A DNA stretch of 64,000 bases, from NCBI RefSeq assembly GCF_023897065.1, contig NZ_JAMHIV010000018.1, forward strand, positions 143,721 through 207,720, read 5' to 3'. The stretch's first letter is position 1; each line of letters opens with the position of its first letter. This document shows positions 16,949-25,801 of this stretch, one piece after another. The position numbers and the translations under genes were made by a program. Under the pieces are notes generated by a model. The model ran no database searches, was not told the origin of the DNA, and saw only the letters and a list, made by a program, of their open reading frames with translations. This stretch comes from Crossiella sp. SN42. Its GTDB lineage: Bacteria; Actinomycetota; Actinomycetes; Mycobacteriales; Pseudonocardiaceae.

Positions 16949-18466
16949 TCAGTCCAATACCACGCCGTAGGCGAACAGGGAGTAGAACAACCCGCTCAGG
17001 TAGAACACCGCGCCGAAGCCGATGATGACGTTGGTCCACCACTTCGGCCGGATCGGTTTGGGCAGCATCTTGTTGTTCACCAACAGCAACACGATGCAGT
17101 AGGCGCCCATGGCGAAGGCGGACAGGAACGCCAGGATGTCCAGGATCGCCGCCGGGCCCTTGGCCGGGCCCCACAGCAGGATGATGATGCCGAAGAGGAT
17201 CAGGCCCCACAGGAAGCCCGCGTAGAGCCGGGACATGCCGATCTTCTTGGCGCCGGGCACGAAGAAGTAGGTCATGTCGGCCTGGCCGCGGGAGAAGGAG
17301 TCGAACAGGCCCAGGGTGGCGTTCAGCCCGATCAGCGCGATGAACCCGAAGAACACCGTGCCCAGCGCGGGACCGCCGAGTGAGGAGAAGGCGTCGGCCA
17401 TCGCGTTGAACGCGGCGCCGCGGTCGCCTGCCGCGATCAGCTCCTTGACGTTGGGGTTCTGCCGGGCCGCGGTCTGCGCCAGCACGGTGAAGGAGACCGT
17501 GACCAACATGGTCACGCCCCAGAACAGCAGCAGCGCGTCGAAGGTGACCCAGCGCCGCCAGCCCTTCCACTTGGCCATCTCCTCCGGGTCCTCGGTGTCG
17601 AACATGAAGCCACGGGCGGGCATCTGTTCGTCGGCGCCGGACTCCGAGCTGCGCAGGCCCTTGATCTTCGGGATGTGCGCGCCCATGCCGGCCCCGGAGT
17701 CCCGCAGGTGCAGCGTGTACCACATCTGCTGCATACCGGAGGGCCCGGCGAAGGCGATGGACCCCACCACGATCGGGAACCACGTGGAGGTGAACATCTC
17801 GCTCGGGAAGTACCCGAAGGTGAACATGCCGCTGATCGTGCTGGCCAGATCGCCCCAGGTGCCGACCAGTGCCGCCACCACCGCGGTACTGACCACCAGG
17901 ATCCCGATGAGCACCGAGAGCACGTTCTCCAGCAGGTTGTAGATCACCTTGGCCAGGCTGAAGATCACGCCGACCAGGATCAGGCCGACGATTGCGCTGA
18001 GCTGCCAAGGTATTCCGGTGATGTTCTCCAGTGCCGACATGCCCGCGGAGAGGTGGCCCGGCCAGATGTAGACCGCGATCGCGACCACGAAGAAGAACCA
18101 CATGATCGGTTTGAACACGCGGGCCGCGCCGGCGAAGATGCTCTCGCCGGTGGCCATGGCGTAGCGGGCCATCTCCAGCATCACCACGGCCTGCAGGGTG
18201 ACGCCGATCAGGAACAGCCAGCGGATCTCCGGTCCGAAGATCAGGACCAGCCTGGGCCACATGTAGGACTCGCCCATGCCGACCCCGAGTGCCACCAGGA
18301 ACACCGTGGGGCCGATCAGGTGCACCGACGGTGGCGCGTCGGGCAGCTTCCGGATGGGCATCGGATCGAGCCGACCGGCCCGCCACACGCGTTCCTGGCC
18401 GCCACCGGCGAGGTCGCTACCCCCGCTGGTGGCCGGTCCCGCGCTCGGGGTGTTCGAAGGATCCAT
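16949..18466 (-). CDS. Non-canonical Nramp-related transporter
   Basis: 505 residues with about 11 hydrophobic helices and a cytosolic N-terminus of ~45 residues. Overall pattern (GPTVFLVALGVGMGESY in helix 1, MWYTLHLRDSG after helix 6, LGLFDSFSRGQADMTYFF) fits actinobacterial Nramp-superfamily proteins. However, the DPGN signature of helix 1 is replaced by GMGES (residues 63-67) and the MPHN of helix 6 by GPSG. The usual Mn/Fe site is therefore absent, so substrate is uncertain: Mg, an unusual metal, or a small anion. A large soluble insert (about residues 275-315) is unusual. It lies downstream of the oxalate operon but is separated from it by a strong hairpin. Confidence 0.75.
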   Translation of the reverse strand: MDPSNTPSAGPATSGGSDLAGGGQERVWRAGRLDPMPIRKLPDAPPSVHLIGPTVFLVALGVGMGESYMWPRLVLIFGPEIRWLFLIGVTLQAVVMLEMARYAMATGESIFAGAARVFKPIMWFFFVVAIAVYIWPGHLSAGMSALENITGIPWQLSAIVGLILVGVIFSLAKVIYNLLENVLSVLIGILVVSTAVVAALVGTWGDLASTISGMFTFGYFPSEMFTSTWFPIVVGSIAFAGPSGMQQMWYTLHLRDSGAGMGAHIPKIKGLRSSESGADEQMPARGFMFDTEDPEEMAKWKGWRRWVTFDALLLFWGVTMLVTVSFTVLAQTAARQNPNVKELIAAGDRGAAFNAMADAFSSLGGPALGTVFFGFIALIGLNATLGLFDSFSRGQADMTYFFVPGAKKIGMSRLYAGFLWGLILFGIIILLWGPAKGPAAILDILAFLSAFAMGAYCIVLLLVNNKMLPKPIRPKWWTNVIIGFGAVFYLSGLFYSLFAYGVVLD

Positions 18467-18524
18467 GATGAGAAACCTCTTTCACGAGAACTCTCGGACT
18501 CCGCCCGTTGAACCTCCCTGGCCT

Positions 18525-18565
18525 GGTAGCAGGGGTCCCGCCTGGCCGACGGGACCCCTGCTACC
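18525..18565 (-). terminator. Terminator hairpin after the oxalate operon
   Basis: Perfect 16-bp stem (GGTAGCAGGGGTCCCG at 18525-18540 with 18550-18565), 9-base loop, 15 bases beyond the acyl-CoA synthetase stop and before the Nramp-like gene. Confidence 0.8.
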
Positions 18566-18579
18566 GGTCAGCCGTCGGC

Positions 18580-20718
18580 CTACTTGTCGATCAGTCCCGC
18601 CGCGCGTGCCCAGCGGTACTTCGCGCCCAGCACCGCGACCGGGAGCTCCGTGGTGTAGGGATAGGCGACAATACGATGGTCGAACAGGTATTCACTAGCC
18701 CGCTCCACCTCGGTGTCACCCGCCAGTGAGGCCACCACCGGCTTGTCGATGCCCTTGGCCCTGGCCTCGTTCACCACCCGCGCGGTGACCTCGGCGAAGA
18801 CCATCGGCGGGGTGACGATGGTGTGCCAGTAGCCGAGGATGAGCGCGTGGATCCGCGGGTCCTCAAGGCCGAGCCGGATGGTGGCCTCGTAGGTCGAGGG
18901 CGGTTCGCCGCCGGTGATGTCGATCGGGTTGCCCGCCGCGCCGAAGGGCGGGATGAACTTGCGGAACGCCTCGTCCAGGTCCGGCGGAATCTCCATCATG
19001 GACAGTCCATTGTCGACACACGCGTCCGAGAGCAGCACCCCGGAGCCACCGGCCCCGGTGATGATGACGACGTTCTCGCCCTTGGGTGTGGGCAGCAGCG
19101 GCAGCCCGCGGGCATATTCCAGCATCTCGTTCAGCCCGGGAGCCCTGACCACACCCGCCTGGCGCAGGATGTCGTCGTAGACCTTGTCGTCACCGGCCAG
19201 CGCGCCGGTGTGCGAGCTGGCCGCCTTGGCCCCGGCCGAGGTGCGCCCGGCCTTGAGCACCACCACCGGCTTCTTCTTGGTCATCCGCTTGGCCGCGTGC
19301 ACGAAGGCCCGGCCGTTCTTCAGGTCCTCCAGGTGCATGGCCACGCACTGGGTGTTCTCGTCCTGCTCGAAGAAGGTGAGCAGGTCGTCTTCGTCCACAT
19401 CGGACTTGTTGCCGAGGCCGACGATGGCCGAGACACCCATCTTGGTGGTGCGGGAGAAACCCAGGATGGCCATGCCGATGCCGCCGGACTGGGAGGTCAG
19501 CGCCACCCCGCCCTTGACGTCATACGGCGTGCAGAAGGTCGCGCACAGGTTCTCCGGCGTGTAGTAGTACCCGTAGATGTTCGGGCCGAGCAGCCGGATC
19601 TTGTACTGGTGCGCGATCGCCACGACCTCGTCCTGCAGCTCGTGGTTGCCGGTCTCGGCGAAGCCGGAGGGGATGAGCACGGCGGCCGGGATGCCCTTCT
19701 TGCCGCACTCGGTCAGCGCCCCGGCCACGAACTTGGCCGGGATGGCGAAGACCGCCACGTCCACCTCGGCCGGCACGTCGCCGATGGCCTGGTACGCCTT
19801 GCGGCCCAGGATCTCCTCGGCCTTGGGGTTGATCGGGAAGATGCCGCCCTGGTAGCCGCCGTTGACCAGGTTCTTCATCACCGAGTTGCCGATCTTGCCG
19901 TCCTCGGCGGAGGCGCCGATCACCGCGATGTTCTTCGGCTTCATCAGCCGGTTCATCGCGGTGATGATCTCCTCGTCGGAGTAGACGTGCTTCTCGGTGA
20001 TCTCCCCGGTCTCCACCAGCACCCGGACGTCCGCGGCGATCGCGGAGTCCTTGGCCGCGAACACCGGGTTGAGGTCCAGCTCGCGGATCTCCGGGAAGTC
20101 GGTGACCAGGTCGGAGAGCCGTTTGACCACCTCGGCCAGCGCGTCCAGGTCCACCGGGTCGGCGCCGCGGACCCCGTGCAGGATCTCCACCGCCTTGATG
20201 TCGGTGACCATGGCCCGCGCCTCGGCCTGCTCCAGCGGCGCCAGCCGGAAGGTGACGTCCTTGAGGACCTCCACCAGCACCCCGCCCAGGCCGAAGACCA
20301 CGATCTTGCCGAAGGTGTCGTCGGTGGTCGCGCCGATGATCACCTCCTGGCCCTCGGCGAGCAGCTGCTGCACCTGGACACCGGTGATGTCGGCATCGGC
20401 CTTGTACGCCTTGGCGTTGGCGATGATCTTCTCGTAGGAGGCGCGGGCGCCCGCCTCGTCGGTGACGCCGACGATGACGCCGCCGGCCTCGGTCTTGTGC
20501 AGGATGTCCGGTGAGACGATCTTCATGACCACCGGGAAGCCGATCCCGGCCGCCAGGCTCACCGCCTCGTCCGCGCTGTTGGCGAGTCCTTCGCCCGGCG
20601 TCGGGATGCCGTAGGCGTCACAGAGTCGTTTGCCCTCGGGGGCGGTCAGCGACTCGCGGCCCTCGGCGCGCGCCTTGTCCAGGACTTCGCGCACCGCGGC
20701 CCTGTCGTAAGCCACCAT
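18580..20718 (-). CDS. NDP-forming acyl-CoA synthetase (acetate-CoA ligase family)
   Basis: 712 residues. Domain order: ATP-grasp (1-220; VVMKIVSPDILHKTEAGGV), CoA-binding Rossmann domain (about 250-370; MKPKNIAVIGASAEDGKIGNS), then two succinyl-CoA-ligase-like domains with the phospho-His in SSHTGALAGDDKVYDD near residue 510. This is the fused, permuted form of ADP-forming acetyl-CoA synthetase. It follows frc by 3 bases and ends the operon. In this context it may make oxalyl-CoA or formyl-CoA to prime the Frc cycle, or recover energy from formyl-CoA as ATP; both are inference. Start ATG 20718. Confidence 0.85.
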   Translation of the reverse strand: MVAYDRAAVREVLDKARAEGRESLTAPEGKRLCDAYGIPTPGEGLANSADEAVSLAAGIGFPVVMKIVSPDILHKTEAGGVIVGVTDEAGARASYEKIIANAKAYKADADITGVQVQQLLAEGQEVIIGATTDDTFGKIVVFGLGGVLVEVLKDVTFRLAPLEQAEARAMVTDIKAVEILHGVRGADPVDLDALAEVVKRLSDLVTDFPEIRELDLNPVFAAKDSAIAADVRVLVETGEITEKHVYSDEEIITAMNRLMKPKNIAVIGASAEDGKIGNSVMKNLVNGGYQGGIFPINPKAEEILGRKAYQAIGDVPAEVDVAVFAIPAKFVAGALTECGKKGIPAAVLIPSGFAETGNHELQDEVVAIAHQYKIRLLGPNIYGYYYTPENLCATFCTPYDVKGGVALTSQSGGIGMAILGFSRTTKMGVSAIVGLGNKSDVDEDDLLTFFEQDENTQCVAMHLEDLKNGRAFVHAAKRMTKKKPVVVLKAGRTSAGAKAASSHTGALAGDDKVYDDILRQAGVVRAPGLNEMLEYARGLPLLPTPKGENVVIITGAGGSGVLLSDACVDNGLSMMEIPPDLDEAFRKFIPPFGAAGNPIDITGGEPPSTYEATIRLGLEDPRIHALILGYWHTIVTPPMVFAEVTARVVNEARAKGIDKPVVASLAGDTEVERASEYLFDHRIVAYPYTTELPVAVLGAKYRWARAAGLIDK

Positions 20719-20721
20719 GGC

Positions 20722-21951
20722 TCAGATCACTCCGTTCGCCTTGAGCTGGGCCAGTTCCGGGACGGAAACCCCTAGCTCCTTCACGTACACGTCCTCGTTG
20801 TGCTCGCCGAGCAGCGGGGACCGCTCGACCTTGGCCGGCGAGTCGGACAGCTTGAGCGGCATGCCCACGGTCTTGAACGCCCCGCGCTCGGGGTGCTCCA
20901 CCGTCACCACCATCTCGTTGGCCACCAACGACTCGTCCTCGATCAGCTCCTTGGTGGACAGGATCGGTCCACAAGGGACGTTCTTGGCGTTGAGCAGGGC
21001 CAGCACTTCGCGCTTGGTGTGGTTGACCGTCCACTCCTCGATCAGCTGAAACATCTTGTCCAGCTTGGGCAACCGGGCTTCCGGGGTGGCCCACTCGGGG
21101 TCCTCGGCCAGCTCCGGCCGGCCGATCAGCTCGGCGATGGGCTGCCAGCCGACGGGCTGCACGATCACGTAGACGTAGTCGTTGGGCCCACCCGGCTTGC
21201 ACCGCACCGCCCAGCCCGGCTGGCCACCGCCGGAGGCGTTGCCCGAGCGCGGCACCTCGTCGCTGAACTCCTTGTTGGGGTACTCCGCCAGCGGCCCGTG
21301 CGCCAGCCGCTGCTGGTCGCGCAGCTTGACCCGGCACAGGTTGAGCACCGCGTGCTGCATGGCCACGGTGACCCGCTGGCCGCGCCCGGTGGACTCCCGC
21401 TGGTACAGCGCGGCCAGGATGCCTGCCACGGTGTGGATGCCGGTGCCGGAGTCGCCGATCTGCGCGCCGGTGGCCAGCGGCGGGCCGTCCTCGAAGCCGG
21501 TGGTGGTCATCGAGCCGCCCATGGCCTGGGCGACCACCTCGTAGGCCTTGTAGTGGGTGTAGGGCCCGTCGCCGAAACCCTTGATGGAGGCGTAGATCAG
21601 CCTGGGGTTGAGCTCCTGGAGCTTGTCCCAGGTGAAGCCCATCCGGTCCACCGCGCCCGGACCGAAGTTCTCCACCAGGATGTCCACATCGGACACGAGC
21701 TTGGTGAACAGCTCCTTGCCCTTGTCGCTCTTCATGTTCAGCGTGATGCTGCGCTTGTTGCAGTTGAGCATGGTGAAGTAGAGGCTGTCGACATCGGGGA
21801 TGTCGCGCAGCTGCTTGCGGGTGATGTCCCCGCTGGGCGCCTCCAGCTTGACCACGTCCGCGCCCAGCCAGGCCAGGATCTGGGTGGCCGACGGCCCGGA
21901 CTGGACGTGGGTCATGTCCAGGACTCGAACACCCTCAAGTGCTTGTCCCAT
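20722..21951 (-). CDS. frc: Formyl-CoA:oxalate CoA-transferase
   Basis: 409 residues, class III CoA-transferase. Moves CoA from formyl-CoA to oxalate, giving oxalyl-CoA and formate. Very close to Oxalobacter Frc: [58 protein letters not shown], and [20 protein letters not shown]. The catalytic Asp is in [10 protein letters not shown] (about residue 168), and the glycine loop that covers the active site is [11 protein letters not shown]. Second gene of the operon oxc-frc-synthetase; the gap to oxc is 21 bases. Confidence 0.93.
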   Translation of the reverse strand: MGQALEGVRVLDMTHVQSGPSATQILAWLGADVVKLEAPSGDITRKQLRDIPDVDSLYFTMLNCNKRSITLNMKSDKGKELFTKLVSDVDILVENFGPGAVDRMGFTWDKLQELNPRLIYASIKGFGDGPYTHYKAYEVVAQAMGGSMTTTGFEDGPPLATGAQIGDSGTGIHTVAGILAALYQRESTGRGQRVTVAMQHAVLNLCRVKLRDQQRLAHGPLAEYPNKEFSDEVPRSGNASGGGQPGWAVRCKPGGPNDYVYVIVQPVGWQPIAELIGRPELAEDPEWATPEARLPKLDKMFQLIEEWTVNHTKREVLALLNAKNVPCGPILSTKELIEDESLVANEMVVTVEHPERGAFKTVGMPLKLSDSPAKVERSPLLGEHNEDVYVKELGVSVPELAQLKANGVI

Positions 21952-21972
21952 AACCGAACTCCCCCTCCGGGC

Positions 21973-23700
21973 CTACTTGTACATGGTCTGGTTCATGGTT
22001 CCCGGCGCGTAGACGTCCGGGTCCACCCACACGTTGATCAGCGACGGCAGCCCCGACTCGCGGGCGCGCTGGAGCGCGGGCGCGATGTCGGCGGGGTCGC
22101 GGACCTCCTCGCCGTAGCCGCCGAGGATCTTGGCGAACTGGTCGTAGGGCACATCACCGAGGGTGTTGCCGACCCGGCCGCGGTCCTCGCCGTACTTGAC
22201 CGCCTGGCCGTAGCGGATCTGGTTCATCGAGGAGTTGTTGCCCACGATGCCCACGAACGGCAGGTTGTACCGGACCAGGGTCTCGAAGTCCCAGCCGGTC
22301 AGGGAGAAGGCGCCGTCCCCGAAGAGCGCGACGACCTCCTTGTCCGGGCGGGCGTACTTGGCCGCCAGCACGAACGGGATGCCCACGCCGAGGGTGCCCA
22401 GCGGGCCCGGGTCCATCCAGTGGCCGGGCGACTTGGGCTGGACCACCTGGCCGGAGAAGGTGACGATGTCGCCGCCGTCGCCGATGTAGATGGAGTCCTC
22501 GGTGAGGAACTCGTTGATTTCGTGCACCAGGCGGTAGGGGTCGATCGGGTTGGCGTTGGACAGTTGCCGGGCCATCCGCTTGCCCAGCGACTGCTCCTCC
22601 ACCGCGCGCAGCTCCTCCAGCCAGGCCTTGCGCCCGGTGGCGCCGTTGCCGACCCGGCCGGTGGTGGCCTGGAAGACCTGGGAGAGCACCATGCCGGCGT
22701 CGCCGACGATGCCCAGGTCGATGTCGCGGTTCTTGCCGACCGTGCGGTAGTCCAGGTCGATCTGCACCACGGTGGCCTCGGCGGAAAGCCGCTTGCCGTA
22801 ACCCATCCGGAAGTCGAACGGGGTGCCCACGATGATGATCAGGTCGGCGTTGGTGAAGGCGTAGCGGCGGGAGAGCTGGAAGTGGTGCGGGTCGCCGGGC
22901 GGCAGCGTGCCGCGGCCGGCGCCGTTCATGTAGGCGGGGATGTTGAGCCCGCGGACCAGGTCGATGGCCGACTCGGTGCCCCGGGTGGTCCAGACCTGGC
23001 TGCCGAGCAGGATGCACGGCTTCTCCGCCTTGGTCAGCAGGTCGGCCAGCTTCTCGATGTCGGCGGGGTCGCCCGCGGAACGGGTGGAGGCGCGGTAGTG
23101 GCCCGCCTTGGGGATGCGGGCCTTCTCGATGGGGACCGAGGCGTCCAGCACGTCCCTGGGGATCTCCAGGAAGGACGGGCCGGGCGCGCCGTGGTAGCAC
23201 TCGCGGAAGGCCATCGAGACCAGGTCCGCCGCGCGGGCGGTGTCCGGCACGGTGGCGGCGAACTTGGTGATCGGGGCCATCATGTCCACGTGTGGCAGGT
23301 CCTGCAGTGAGCCCATCTTGTGCTGGCTCAGCGCGCCCTGGCCGCCGATGAGCAGCATCGGGCTCTCCGCGCGCAGCGCGTTGGCGACCCCGGTGACCGC
23401 GTCGGTGGTGCCCGGTCCCGCGGTGACCACCGCGCAGCCCGGTTTGCCGGTGATCCGGGCGTAGCCGTCGGCCGCGTGCGCGGCCACCTGCTCGTGCCGG
23501 ACGTCGATGACCTCGATGCCTTCGTCTACACAGCCGTCGTAGATGTCGATGATGTGGCCGCCACACAGAGTGAACACCACGTCGACGCCTTCGGCCTTGA
23601 GAGCCTTCGCCACCAGATGGCCGCCCGAGATGAGACCTTCTCCGGTCTCCTTCACCTCGACCTGGCTGGCGCTGGGCAGAGCCTCGGCAGTCTGCGCCAT
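21973..23700 (-). CDS. oxc: Oxalyl-CoA decarboxylase-like ThDP enzyme
   Basis: 575 residues, ThDP fold with the catalytic Glu in DVRHEQVAAHAADGY and the ThDP/Mg motif GDGAFSLTGWDFET...GNNSS. Probable role: oxalyl-CoA to formyl-CoA plus CO2, because it lies directly upstream of frc. The sequence is not close to Oxalobacter Oxc: the Tyr120-Glu121 pair region reads LPHVDMMAP, and the C-terminus ends VYAPGTMNQTMYK. It looks more like 2-hydroxyacyl-CoA lyase or ILVBL-type proteins (FTLCGGHIIDIYD). Both activities involve formyl-CoA. A predicted GntR operator lies about 115 bases upstream. Confidence 0.75.
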   Translation of the reverse strand: MAQTAEALPSASQVEVKETGEGLISGGHLVAKALKAEGVDVVFTLCGGHIIDIYDGCVDEGIEVIDVRHEQVAAHAADGYARITGKPGCAVVTAGPGTTDAVTGVANALRAESPMLLIGGQGALSQHKMGSLQDLPHVDMMAPITKFAATVPDTARAADLVSMAFRECYHGAPGPSFLEIPRDVLDASVPIEKARIPKAGHYRASTRSAGDPADIEKLADLLTKAEKPCILLGSQVWTTRGTESAIDLVRGLNIPAYMNGAGRGTLPPGDPHHFQLSRRYAFTNADLIIIVGTPFDFRMGYGKRLSAEATVVQIDLDYRTVGKNRDIDLGIVGDAGMVLSQVFQATTGRVGNGATGRKAWLEELRAVEEQSLGKRMARQLSNANPIDPYRLVHEINEFLTEDSIYIGDGGDIVTFSGQVVQPKSPGHWMDPGPLGTLGVGIPFVLAAKYARPDKEVVALFGDGAFSLTGWDFETLVRYNLPFVGIVGNNSSMNQIRYGQAVKYGEDRGRVGNTLGDVPYDQFAKILGGYGEEVRDPADIAPALQRARESGLPSLINVWVDPDVYAPGTMNQTMYK

Positions 23701-23814
23701 AGGTGCGTCATCTCCTCACGTCGCTGCCCGGTCGCCTGCTCTGGGTCGACTCGGGCTGTGTTTGGTGGTGACTGGTGAAGGCCGACGTTGCGCGGACCGC
23801 ACACCACTCGATCC

Positions 23815-23834
23815 CCATACTGCATACCGTATGG
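23815..23834. promoter_or_regulatory. Predicted GntR operator, oxc operon
   Basis: CCATACTGCATACCGTATGG: 6-bp perfect outer arms and the same core as the other sites (TACTGCATACCGTA, 23818-23831). Located between selB-like (stop at 23921) and the oxc ATG (23700). Confidence 0.75.
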
Positions 23835-23920
23835 TGGTTTAGTGATACTCCGTCGCAGTAACGTTGTCCAGAGTCCGCACGTGGGCCGCTCGACGGAATT
23901 CACCCGTCGAGGTCCCTTCA

Positions 23921-25696
23921 TCAGTCGTGTTCCGGGCGAATCCGACGTCTGCTGTCGGGTAGCCGGACGGTGATCCGCCGGGTGTCCAGCAGTTCCAGCA
24001 GGGGCACCGCGACCCGGCGGGAGGTGCCCAGCGCGGTGCGGGCCGCGGCCACGGTGAAGGGCTGCGGGAGCGCGCACAACACCGCGACCGCCCGTTCCAC
24101 CGCATCCGGTCCGAGGTACACGCCGTCGGCCAGCCGGAGCAGCAGACCGGTGCGCACGGCGGCCGCGAGCGACTTGGGGGTCAGTCGCAACGCGGCCAGC
24201 CGGTCGGCCTCCGGCGCGCTGAAGGGGCTGCTCACCAGCTCGGCGCGCAGCTTCTCCACCGCCTGCCGCACCGGCAACGGGAGCTCGGTCCCGCCTTCGG
24301 TGAGCACCAGCCGGCCCTGGTTGATCCGCACACCGAGGTCACGAGCCGCTCTGGCCACCGGTTCGAGCAGTCTTCGGTGTGGCAAAGCCAGCAGTGCCAC
24401 CGCTTCCGCCTTGGGCACGCCGGGGTCATGGGGTTGTTCGCGCGCGCGGGCACGCACCAGGGCGGCCAGTCGCCGGCACAGCTCGTCCAGCTTGGCCGGG
24501 TCGATCAGCCAGTCCCCCGCCCTGGGCGCGACCGGCAGGGCACAGCCCATGGCCAGCAGGTCGCCGGCCTTGACCAGGCCACGTCGGCGCAGCTCATCGC
24601 CGCCGTTGGGGATCGCTGACCGACTCATCAGTTCAAGGCCGCGGGCGGCCAGCTGCGCCTCGGTGGCCAGCTCGGGCGGCAGGATGTCCAGCACGGTGCA
24701 CCCGGCCAGCACCTCCGCGCCGCTGCGCAGCGGCGCCTGGTCACAGCCGCGCAACAGCGCCTTGTCGCCGATGCGCAGCGGCAACGGCTCGCTCAGCCGC
24801 AGCCGCGCGATGTCGCCGTCGAGCACCCGCAGGAACACCGGCTGCCGGGCCGAGCCCAGCCCCAGTTCCAGGTGCCCGTGCACCCCGCCCAGCTTGCGGC
24901 CGGGCAGCGGGCGCAGCCGCACGTCCACCACGTCCACGTGCCGCCACCGGCCAGGGGTCACCAGCGCGGCGCCGGTGAAGGACTCATCCGGTTGCGCCTC
25001 GGGCAGGTGGACCGTGATCCGGGCCGGAGCGGACATCGCGGACACCTGACGCCCCAACGACTCCAGCCCGCCCACCCGCAGCCGCCGGTCCTGCGCGCCC
25101 ACGGCCAGCTCGGCCTCCCGCTCGATCGACCCGGCCAGCAGGGTGCCGGTGACCAGCACGCCCTTGTCCTCCGCGCCGGCCTCGGCGCAGCCGTCGGCCC
25201 ACAGCCGCACCGGGACCTCCGGTGGCGGCGGCAGCGTGGCGGCCAGCCGGTCCAGCACCAGGCGCAGCCGGTCGATGCCCGCGCCGGTGCGCGCGCTGAC
25301 CACCGCGGACTCGATCCGGCCGAGCGCGCCGGTGGCCATGGCGCGGCGGGTCCGCCGCAGCACCGGGCCGGGATCGGCCAGGTCGGCCCGGGTCACCACC
25401 AGCAACCCGTGCCGGATGTCCAAGGCGTGCAACGCGTCCAGCTGCACGGCCAGTTGTGCCGACCACTCCTGGTCGGCCGCCACCACGAACACCACCGCCT
25501 CCGCGGTGGCCACGCTCGTCAGGACCGCCTCAGCCGCGCGGTCCACCAATGCCAGCACCCGCCCCGAGGGCAACCGAGCCCACGGATCCCGTCCGGTGAG
25601 CGCGCGCACCAAGGTGGATTTGCCTGCTCCGGCGCCTCCGGCGGTGGCGACCACGCGCATCGGCGGGGGCGAGTGGAACCCGAACCCTTCAGGCAC
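23921..25696 (-). CDS. SelB-like elongation factor with degenerate GTPase domain
   Basis: 591 residues from GTG 25696, chosen for the GAGGAGG site 6-7 bases upstream. Related to SelB, the selenocysteine-specific elongation factor: TRAD (102-105, G4), a translation-factor beta-barrel (GVLVTGTLLAGSI) and C-terminal winged helices ending RLPDSRRRIRPEHD. The P-loop reads GGAGAGKS (20-27) instead of GHVDHGKS. About 19 residues with the switch I TIDLG motif are missing between W39 and A40. The switch II DVPGHERF is replaced by DRAAEAVLTS. GTP-driven delivery of Sec-tRNA therefore seems unlikely. The frame is otherwise intact and sits in the regulon. Confidence 0.8.
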   Translation of the reverse strand: MPEGFGFHSPPPMRVVATAGGAGAGKSTLVRALTGRDPWARLPSGRVLALVDRAAEAVLTSVATAEAVVFVVAADQEWSAQLAVQLDALHALDIRHGLLVVTRADLADPGPVLRRTRRAMATGALGRIESAVVSARTGAGIDRLRLVLDRLAATLPPPPEVPVRLWADGCAEAGAEDKGVLVTGTLLAGSIEREAELAVGAQDRRLRVGGLESLGRQVSAMSAPARITVHLPEAQPDESFTGAALVTPGRWRHVDVVDVRLRPLPGRKLGGVHGHLELGLGSARQPVFLRVLDGDIARLRLSEPLPLRIGDKALLRGCDQAPLRSGAEVLAGCTVLDILPPELATEAQLAARGLELMSRSAIPNGGDELRRRGLVKAGDLLAMGCALPVAPRAGDWLIDPAKLDELCRRLAALVRARAREQPHDPGVPKAEAVALLALPHRRLLEPVARAARDLGVRINQGRLVLTEGGTELPLPVRQAVEKLRAELVSSPFSAPEADRLAALRLTPKSLAAAVRTGLLLRLADGVYLGPDAVERAVAVLCALPQPFTVAAARTALGTSRRVAVPLLELLDTRRITVRLPDSRRRIRPEHD

Positions 25697-25757
25697 CGCA
25701 ACGCCTCCTCACCCACGCGGTCGTGCCGCGTGCGGCCCGTTGACCGGGCTACTCCAT

Positions 25758-25771
25758 ACTGTATGCTGAAT
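25758..25771. promoter_or_regulatory. Predicted GntR operator, selB-like / panE2 divergent promoter
   Basis: TACTGTATGCTGAA, within CATACTGTATGCTGAATG. It lies 31 bases before the panE-like GTG and about 60 before the selB-like GTG, so one site could control both directions. Confidence 0.65.
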
Positions 25772-25801
25772 GAGTTGTCGACACAAGAACAGGAGAGTGA
25801 T

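Noticed and set aside
23701..23920. tRNA-Sec or SECIS element near the SelB-like gene
   Set aside because: No cloverleaf with long variable arm and no UGA-adjacent hairpin was found; only the operator is clear there.
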